Positions 1 through 4,575 of a stretch of 6,218 bases of DNA are shown in pieces (position 1 is the first letter of the stretch; each line of letters opens with the position of its first letter). This stretch comes from an uncultured Acetobacter sp. GTDB taxonomy: Bacteria > Pseudomonadota > Alphaproteobacteria > Acetobacterales > Acetobacteraceae. Both the position numbers and the translations under genes were made by a program. Location: contig NZ_CALLXM010000112.1 in NCBI RefSeq assembly GCF_937875265.1, positions 1 through 6,218 on the forward strand, read 5' to 3'. The notes under the pieces were generated by a model that saw nothing but the letters and a program-made list of their open reading frames with translations, was not told the origin of the DNA and made no database searches.

Positions 1-614
1 CTCTGCGTGCCAGCGTTAGCTGTAATCGTATCCTGACCATCGGAATGAACGTAGTTCACGCCTGTGCCCAGAGTGATGGTGTTGTTACCAGCGCCAGCAT
101 AAATGGTGTCGTTACCATTGCCGCCATTGATGGTGTCGTTGCCGTCACCCGTACGAATATCCCAGGCACCGGGGTTGGCATCGAGGTAATCACCCTGGAA
201 CAGGTTATCACCGGAACCGCCAACGAACAGGCCACTCTGGGAGTTTGCGTGGAATGCCACACCAGCTGTTGTACCAGCAATAACACTCAGGTAACCCGTG
301 CTAGCCGTAACTTTGCTGGCATCAATGTTAACCCAGCTATCCAGCGGCTCAGCCGTGGGAGAGCCTGCGGTCAGCCACTGGTAGTTACCAGAAACCTGAT
401 AAGAACCAGCAGCCGTAATAACGCCATAGCCTGCCTGATTGCCAGCAGCCGCAGCGTTCGAGCCTTTGGTCAGGTTCTGGGCATCCAGCGTGCTGATATT
501 AGACTGCAACTGGTCAGCCAGAGCCTGTGTCCGGCTTACAAACGCCGTGTTCTGGGCGCCGTCGACAGTGACCTGTACGGTCCCTGACGCACCGACAACG
601 GTGATAATCGCCAT
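1..614 (-). CDS. RTX-type calcium-binding repeat protein, N-terminal part (3' end outside window)
   Basis: 204 complete codons are present, starting at ATG (614-612) and reading off the left edge. Residues 1-130 are an Ala/Thr/Ser/Val/Gln-rich region beginning MAIITVVGASGTVQVTVDGA that I cannot assign to a named family. From about residue 132 the protein has glycine/aspartate nonapeptides: GGSGDN (132-137), TGDGNDTI (155-162), GGNGNDTI (164-171) and AGAGNNTI (173-180). These are RTX repeats of the hemolysin-type calcium-binding class, which fold as parallel beta-rolls that bind Ca2+ outside the cell. There is no N-terminal signal peptide, which fits type I secretion directed by a C-terminal signal; that end is not visible. 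The start is supported by GGAG (622-619, 4 nt before ATG) and AAAGGA (629-624, 9 nt before). The gene is divergent from the large glycosyltransferase gene, which might modify it (inference from position). It could be an adhesin, an S-layer-like protein or an exoenzyme; the visible part does not decide. Confidence 0.8.
   Translation of the reverse strand, partial: MAIITVVGASGTVQVTVDGAQNTAFVSRTQALADQLQSNISTLDAQNLTKGSNAAAAGNQAGYGVITAAGSYQVSGNYQWLTAGSPTAEPLDSWVNIDASKVTASTGYLSVIAGTTAGVAFHANSQSGLFVGGSGDNLFQGDYLDANPGAWDIRTGDGNDTINGGNGNDTIYAGAGNNTITLGTGVNYVHSDGQDTITANAGTQ
76..156 (-). repeat. Three 27-bp tandem units encoding RTX nonapeptides
   Basis: On the plus strand three consecutive 27-bp units begin with ATGGTGT at 76, 103 and 130. 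The second and third share ATGGTGTCGTT, and the first differs by one base in that stretch. The period of 27 bp equals nine residues, the RTX repeat length, and on the minus strand the units encode the GNDTI/GNNTI segments. The arrangement is coding and in phase with the gene. Confidence 0.8.
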
Positions 615-651
615 ATTTCTCCGTCCTTTCTACACCCGCTTTAAGTAAGGT

Positions 652-664
652 GTGACCGGGTCAC
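652..664. promoter_or_regulatory. Palindrome GTGACC-G-GGTCAC upstream of the RTX gene
   Basis: The sequence is a perfect 6-bp inverted repeat around one central G. Two further G:C pairs (649-650 with 666-667) lie beyond one mismatch. It is 38 bp upstream of the RTX start codon, so it lies in the probable 5' untranslated leader or the downstream part of the promoter. It could be an operator for a dimeric regulator or a short leader hairpin. No regulator can be named from the sequence. Confidence 0.4.
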
Positions 665-689
665 CCCATACAGCGGCACAACAATGTCA

Positions 690-710
690 GGCTTCGTTTT
701 AGGCGAAGCC
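690..710. promoter_or_regulatory. Inverted repeat GGCTTCG / CGAAGCC with 7-nt spacer
   Basis: Perfect 7-bp arms at 690-696 and 704-710 flank the spacer TTTTAGG. Neither strand has a T-run after the stem, so it is not an intrinsic terminator. On the minus strand it covers the best -10 candidate for the RTX gene (696-701), a position expected for a repressor operator. It could also be a leader stem-loop if transcription starts further upstream. Confidence 0.45.
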
Positions 711-725
711 AATACGATCTTGCAA
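696..725 (-). promoter_or_regulatory. Candidate promoter of the RTX gene
   Basis: On the minus strand TTGCAA (725-720, 4 of 6 to the -35 consensus) is followed after 18 bp by TAAAAC (701-696, 4 of 6 to the -10 consensus). This would give a leader of roughly 75 nt containing the 652-664 palindrome. The match is modest and the region is AT-rich, so chance resemblance is quite possible. Confidence 0.22.
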
Positions 726-868
726 GCATCTTTTGAGTATTCCCAGTGTTTAACGTTTTTTTTTACAAAAACTTCTAAAAAGAGACACTTCTCATCATGT
801 AGCTGTTTCATAATATTTAATTTTTGTTACCACGATTAGTACTAAAACAAGAAAAATGAGTATCCACA

Positions 869-896
869 TTGTCAAATAGTCAGTTCCCGGCAAAAT
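869..896 (+). promoter_or_regulatory. Candidate promoter of the glycosyltransferase gene
   Basis: TTGTCA (869-874, 5 of 6 to -35) is followed after 16 bp by CAAAAT (891-896, 4 of 6 to -10). Transcription would begin near 903, leaving a leader of about 30 nt before the ATG at 934. This is the best pair I found upstream of the gene. Confidence 0.3.
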
Positions 897-933
897 AGTC
901 CCTTGACTTCCAAACAGGATTTTTTTCTTCCCC

Positions 934-3900
934 ATGCCTGCATCTCTATCTGCCTCAATGCTCCGCAGACCCGTCTCCTCTGTTGCATCCCTTTGCACAG
1001 CGGAGTCTGAACCGCTTTTTTTGCAGGTCATTCTAAGAGAAAATGATACAGCAGGCTGCGGTCACTTACCTTTTATTGCCTGGTTACTCTGCCAGTTTTC
1101 TCCAGACCTTCTCGTTTTTATCGGAGCGAGTCGTTCGGTTCAGGACACTCTGAAACAGACAATTCACGACCATATTCTTCCAACTCGTATTCTTGAAGAA
1201 CGACTTTTTCAGCCCTCCAGAAATCCAGATCGTGCACTTTACTACTACGCAAACCCTTTATGGCAGGCTCCTGACCGCCTGAAGGCTGAACTTGAAGCCC
1301 TGCCCACAGGCAGTATTGTTCTACTTGCGGGCACATCATCTGTATCAGGCAGTCCGGTCTGGAATGAGTTAAAAAAAACCTTCCCATCATTCAGTTTTTT
1401 TCATTCAGGCGGTTTAGGAGTCCTGACGTCAGCCCCTATAGAAAACGCAGACGTCAATTTTATTCTAACTGAAAATTCCAACTTATCCGAGGACGACCAA
1501 CGACAAAAAACGCTTCTTCGAGAACGCTTTAGCCAAGCCGGAGCATTCTGGGAGAATAAAGCTTTTCTGACAACTCAAACTGAAAAAATACGCCAGCTTA
1601 AAGATGAACTTCGGCAAGAACGCGTCTCGTTTATACAGAACAAACACGAGATGCTTTCTTTAAAAACTCAAATTACCTCTTTGCTAGAAAAGTTTGAATA
1701 TTCCAAACTGTCAGTGAATAAACTTCACGCCGAAAAAAAACGTCTGCTCGCTTATGGTGCCTGTTGGCGTGATCATGCTCATACACTCAAAGATATCAGC
1801 ACCACGTTATCCGAGTCCCTTTCTCAGGCCCTCTCCGAGCTTAAATATAATAGAGAAAATTGGATGATTTTTTGCCAGGAGGTCACGAGCCATAAAGAAG
1901 GGCTGAACGCACTGCGTGATTTCCTTTCCACGCCAGCAGGGTTTCTCCGCTCTCTGGCCCGCACCATGGTTCGCGGCTCCATGGCTCCCTTTGTGCCGGA
2001 CCTGCCAACGCCCCCCGTTCTGACTGAGCCGCAAAGCGCTTTCCCGGTGCCTGCCCTGCCAGAACCACCCGCTTTGCCCGAGTCCATTGTAGCAGAATCC
2101 GACAGAACGCCTCTGGCAACACACGCCGAACATCCGCCGTCCCTCCCGTCTGCCCCGCAACGCGGCTTACGCCGTAAAGTGCTGTTTGTGGCAGGTGAGC
2201 CCGAGTCCCCTGGCGTGCAGTATCGCTGCATCCGGAATGCCGCAGCCTGTGTGCGGGCCGGTCATGAGGCACGGTGGAAGCCCTGCGCCGAGGTAAACCC
2301 GGATGATCTGAGCTGGGCAGATATCGTCATTTTGTGGCGAGTGGAGTTCAGCGGACACGTCGATATCCTGCTGCAACTGGCGCGAGGAAACGGCGCTGTC
2401 ATTATTTTCGATACAGATGACATCACGTTCCTGCCGCACATGGCACGGTTTGATATTATCGATGGCATCCGCAGTATTGGTGCAACCGAACAACGGATTG
2501 AAACCGTCTTTACGGAAATGCGCCGTACATTGATGCGCTCTGATCTGTGCCTCGCACCAACCGACACCCTTTCCGGCCTGATGCGCATCAACAAACCCCT
2601 GACCTATACTGTACCAAATACGTTTGATGCTGATGCTTTAAGCCGCAGCCGCATGGCCATGCGCAAAAAACAGATGGCCGGGACTGATGGCCTTGTTCGC
2701 ATCGGGTATGCCACAGGCTCCCGCACGCATCAGCGCGATTTTGCCCGTGTTGCTGGCGTTCTGGCGACTCTGATGCAGGAGCGGGCCGATGTTCGCCTTG
2801 TTTTGTTCCGTGAGCCGGGCAACCACCGCCCCGTTCTGCTGATGAACGAATTCCCTGAACTCGCCCCTGTAGCGGATCAGATTGAGTGGCGGGATATGGT
2901 CTCCCTGCCCGACCTTCCTGAAGAAACGGCCCGATTTGATATTTCCATAGCACCACTGGAAGCCGGAACGCTGTTCTGTGATGCCAAAAGCGAACTGAAG
3001 TTTTTTGAAGCCGCTCTGGCAGGTGTGGCTTCCATTGTCTCCCCCACCACGCCCTTCCGTCAGTGCGTTGTTGATGGCGTTAGTGGTTTTCTGGCGGACA
3101 CACCGGAAGAGTGGGAGACCGCCCTGCGCACTCTTCTTGATAACCCGGATTTGCGCCGCCGCATGGCAGATGCCGCCTATCATGGCTCACTCTGGTATTT
3201 TGGCCCGCAACGCCAGGCTCTGGTACTGGACAGTATCTTTGAAGGGTTGGGCGGAGAACAGGCCGCCGCCCGTGCTTCCGAAGTGCAGACTGCCCGGGGC
3301 GCGTATCGTGGCCGGGGCCTGCCGGACATCCCTCTGCATGAAGTCCTGTTCCATTATGATGGGATGGATACAGCCTCGGTAACCGTGATCATCACCTCCT
3401 ACAACTATGAAGGCTTTATTCTGGAAGCGTTGGAGTCTGTGCGCACACAGACTTTGGATGTGCTGGATCTGGTTGTGGTCGATGATGGATCTTCTGACGA
3501 TTCCGTAGCCCTGATCACAACATGGATGATGCGCCACACAGCACGCTTCAACCGCCTCCTTCTGCTGAAAACAACGGTCAATGCCGGGCTGGGTGGGGCA
3601 CGAAACTGCGCTGTGACACATGCAGAAACGCCATTCTTCCTGCCATTGGACGCTGATAATCGCCTGTTGCCTGAAGCCTGCACCACTCTTGTGGCCGCCT
3701 CAGATGAAATGACAGCCTATGCCTATCCCATTCTGGAACAGTTTGGAGAGCCAACTCTGCATAAGTTCCTTGGCGATAAACCCTTCCTCCCGATGCAGCT
3801 GGTCGCTGGCAACTATATTGATGCCATGGCCCTTGTTGCAAAATGGGCCTGGGCAGCTGCGGGGGGTTATTATGTCAGCCGGTCCGCCATGGGCTGGGAG

Positions 3901-4116
3901 GATTATGACCTGTGGTGCTCTTTTGCGGAACTTGGTTTACAAGGCACACATGTTCCTGAAATTCTGGCGGAATACAGAGTCCATCATACATCCATGACCA
4001 GCAGTGTGACCGAACAGGACGCCCACAAACACCGCGTGGTGGAGCTTGTAGAAAGCCGCCACAGCTGGATCAAACTCGTTCAGAAAGCCCCCATTGACCG
4101 CATTACGGTTTCATAA
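934..4116 (+). CDS. Large multidomain glycosyltransferase: degenerate methyltransferase-like domain, coiled coil, GT4-like, GT2
   Basis: The product is 1060 residues with no signal peptide or membrane segment, so probably a cytoplasmic sugar transferase building a surface glycan or glycosylating a protein. Residues 44-164 (HLPFIAWLL to GGLGVL) resemble a shortened, decayed SAM-methyltransferase domain. Residues 207-275 look like a coiled coil and 353-408 form a Pro/Glu linker. The GT4-like domain spans about 415-770, with SPGVQYR (425-431), FDTDD (492-496), IGYATGSRTHQRDF (590-603) and KSELKFFEAALAG (685-697); the first Glu of the usual EX7E motif is not evident (Ala684), while Glu692 is present. 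The GT2 domain spans about 814-1040, with ITSYNYEGF from 820, VVVDDGSSDDS (847-857), NAGLGGARN (883-891), the metal-binding-type DAD (906-908) and the catalytic-type WED (988-990). An in-frame TGA at 904-906 rules out a longer start. The ribosome site is poor (AGGA, 14 nt away), so Met9 (958) remains possible. The first ~320 codons are clearly AT-richer than the rest. The acceptor and sugar are unknown. Confidence 0.88.
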   Translation: MPASLSASMLRRPVSSVASLCTAESEPLFLQVILRENDTAGCGHLPFIAWLLCQFSPDLLVFIGASRSVQDTLKQTIHDHILPTRILEERLFQPSRNPDRALYYYANPLWQAPDRLKAELEALPTGSIVLLAGTSSVSGSPVWNELKKTFPSFSFFHSGGLGVLTSAPIENADVNFILTENSNLSEDDQRQKTLLRERFSQAGAFWENKAFLTTQTEKIRQLKDELRQERVSFIQNKHEMLSLKTQITSLLEKFEYSKLSVNKLHAEKKRLLAYGACWRDHAHTLKDISTTLSESLSQALSELKYNRENWMIFCQEVTSHKEGLNALRDFLSTPAGFLRSLARTMVRGSMAPFVPDLPTPPVLTEPQSAFPVPALPEPPALPESIVAESDRTPLATHAEHPPSLPSAPQRGLRRKVLFVAGEPESPGVQYRCIRNAAACVRAGHEARWKPCAEVNPDDLSWADIVILWRVEFSGHVDILLQLARGNGAVIIFDTDDITFLPHMARFDIIDGIRSIGATEQRIETVFTEMRRTLMRSDLCLAPTDTLSGLMRINKPLTYTVPNTFDADALSRSRMAMRKKQMAGTDGLVRIGYATGSRTHQRDFARVAGVLATLMQERADVRLVLFREPGNHRPVLLMNEFPELAPVADQIEWRDMVSLPDLPEETARFDISIAPLEAGTLFCDAKSELKFFEAALAGVASIVSPTTPFRQCVVDGVSGFLADTPEEWETALRTLLDNPDLRRRMADAAYHGSLWYFGPQRQALVLDSIFEGLGGEQAAARASEVQTARGAYRGRGLPDIPLHEVLFHYDGMDTASVTVIITSYNYEGFILEALESVRTQTLDVLDLVVVDDGSSDDSVALITTWMMRHTARFNRLLLLKTTVNAGLGGARNCAVTHAETPFFLPLDADNRLLPEACTTLVAASDEMTAYAYPILEQFGEPTLHKFLGDKPFLPMQLVAGNYIDAMALVAKWAWAAAGGYYVSRSAMGWEDYDLWCSFAELGLQGTHVPEILAEYRVHHTSMTSSVTEQDAHKHRVVELVESRHSWIKLVQKAPIDRITVS

Positions 4117-4144
4117 ACCTTTTGTCGCAGAGGGTATTTTTAGA

Positions 4145-4173
4145 TCTGTGGTGCTCATTCCGGGTGCCACAGA
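4145..4173. other. Stem-loop downstream of the glycosyltransferase gene
   Basis: Perfect 7-bp arms TCTGTGG (4145-4151) and CCACAGA (4167-4173) enclose a 15-nt loop, in which further G:U and G:C pairs are possible. It starts 28 bp after the glycosyltransferase stop codon. No T-run follows it on the plus strand, so it is not a canonical intrinsic terminator. It may stabilise the mRNA 3' end or help factor-dependent termination. Confidence 0.35.
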
Positions 4174-4246
4174 ACGCGTAAGGTTTGAACGGACAGCGCA
4201 TACCGCGCCATGCCCTTAACCCACGAAAACCATTGCCCCAAAACGC

Positions 4247-4270
4247 AAAAAAGGCCGCTTGCGCGACCTT
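4247..4270 (-). terminator. Intrinsic terminator of tRNA-Gly
   Basis: Read on the minus strand, AAGGTCGC (4270-4263) and GCGGCCTT (4258-4251) form an 8-bp stem with one T:G wobble. The loop is GCAA, a stable GNRA tetraloop. The stem runs directly into T residues (4252-4247). It lies about 32 bp beyond the tRNA 3' end, the expected place for a single-tRNA transcript terminator. On the plus strand it lacks a T-run, so it is probably one-directional. Confidence 0.75.
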
Positions 4271-4284
4271 AATGCTTACCACTC

Positions 4285-4302
4285 AAATTTTCTTGAAAAT
4301 TT
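4285..4302. repeat. Perfect AT-rich inverted repeat abutting the tRNA 3' end
   Basis: AAATTTTC (4285-4292) and GAAAATTT (4295-4302) are exact reverse complements separated by TT. The last base, 4302, is also the terminal A of the encoded tRNA CCA. In the tRNA precursor it would form a weak hairpin in the 3' trailer just after CCA, upstream of the terminator, and might influence 3' processing. Confidence 0.5.
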
Positions 4303-4376
4303 GGAGCGGGCGATGGGATTCGAACCCACGACCCCAACCTTGGCAAGGTTGTGCTCTACCCCTGAGCTACGCCCGC
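4302..4376 (-). tRNA. tRNA-Gly (anticodon GCC)
   Basis: The 75-nt gene folds as a full cloverleaf. The acceptor stem is GCGGGCG (4376-4370) paired with CGCCCGC (4312-4306). The D arm is GCTC...GAGC, and the anticodon stem CAACC/GGTTG encloses loop TTGCCAA with anticodon GCC (4344-4342). The T arm is GTGGG/CCCAT (the last pair a G:U wobble) with loop TTCGAAT. The discriminator base is T (U73), usual for glycine tRNAs, and CCA is encoded (4304-4302). It reads GGC and GGU codons. It is convergent with the glycosyltransferase gene and divergent from nadE, and has its own promoter and terminator, so it is probably a single-gene transcript. Confidence 0.97.
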
Positions 4377-4389
4377 ATTGGATGGCCTC

Positions 4390-4418
4390 CTTCTAGGGAG
4401 AATCAGAAAAACGCGCAA
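4390..4418 (-). promoter_or_regulatory. Promoter of tRNA-Gly with AT-rich upstream element
   Basis: On the minus strand TTGCGC (4418-4413) and TAGAAG (4395-4390, 4 of 6) are separated by the optimal 17 bp, and the -10 ends 13 bp before the mature tRNA 5' end. A-tracts at about 4448-4423 sit just upstream of the -35, like the UP elements of strong stable-RNA promoters. The GAGGCC right after the -10 is a GC-rich discriminator, typical of promoters under stringent control. Growth-rate control is inferred from these features. Confidence 0.5.
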
Positions 4419-4532
4419 GAGATTTTTTGCATTTTTTTTGTTTATTTTGAACGGCCTCTCCTACACCCCGCACGCGTGCCGCCGGAAGCCCGAAAAGTCC
4501 TTGTGTTGGCGCAGGCCCACTTCTCTGCAATC

Positions 4533-4545
4533 ATAGGCCTATACT
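4533..4545 (+). promoter_or_regulatory. Candidate nadE -10 box overlapped by the palindrome ATAGGCCTAT
   Basis: TATACT (4540-4545) matches 5 of 6 bases of the -10 consensus and would place transcription start near 4552, about 24 nt before the nadE start. No good -35 hexamer is found 16-18 bp upstream. A perfect 10-bp palindrome (4533-4542) overlaps its first three bases. The missing -35 and the palindrome together would suit a regulated promoter, but both may be chance. Confidence 0.33.
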
Positions 4546-4561
4546 CTCTTCCCATCAGGAT

Positions 4562-4566
4562 AAGGA
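4562..4566 (+). promoter_or_regulatory. Ribosome binding site supporting a TTG start for nadE
   Basis: AAGGA lies 9 nt before TTG (4576-4578), a normal spacing. An in-frame TAA at 4561-4563 overlaps the site and excludes any start further upstream in the nadE frame. The nearby ATG (4566-4568) overlaps the Shine-Dalgarno sequence and is in the wrong frame. Confidence 0.6.
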
Positions 4567-4575
4567 TGGAACGCG

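Larger units (their letters stand above)
615..933. other. AT-rich divergent intergenic region
   Basis: This 319-bp gap separates the start codons of the RTX gene (minus) and the glycosyltransferase gene (plus), so it must carry both promoters. Positions 721-840 are only about 29% G+C by hand count (17 of 60, then 18 of 60), and include a run of nine T at 756-764. It contains two inverted repeats (652-664 and 690-710) and weak promoter candidates, listed separately. I see no convincing gene. A 78-codon minus-strand open frame crosses the region but has no ribosome site and overlaps the glycosyltransferase start. Confidence 0.7.

Noticed and set aside
76..156. The regular 27-bp repeats as a CRISPR-like or other noncoding array
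   Set aside because: The units are contiguous without spacers, in phase with the reading frame, and encode RTX nonapeptides.
45..587. A 180-codon plus-strand open frame
   Set aside because: It is antisense to the RTX gene. Its repetitive composition mirrors the 27-bp RTX units, and it has no ribosome site or recognisable domain.
749..781. A T9 run with nearby A-runs as a terminator
   Set aside because: No GC-rich stem precedes the run on either strand, and it lies between divergent genes, where no terminator is needed.
795..1031. A 78-codon minus-strand frame ending in a hydrophobic stretch that resembles a membrane segment
   Set aside because: It overlaps the glycosyltransferase start, shows no Shine-Dalgarno site, and the hydrophobic stretch comes from AT-rich intergenic DNA, where Ile/Leu/Val/Phe codons arise by chance.
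4145..4173. Rho-independent terminator of the glycosyltransferase gene
   Set aside because: The stem is good but no T-run follows on the plus strand, so I list it only as a stem-loop.
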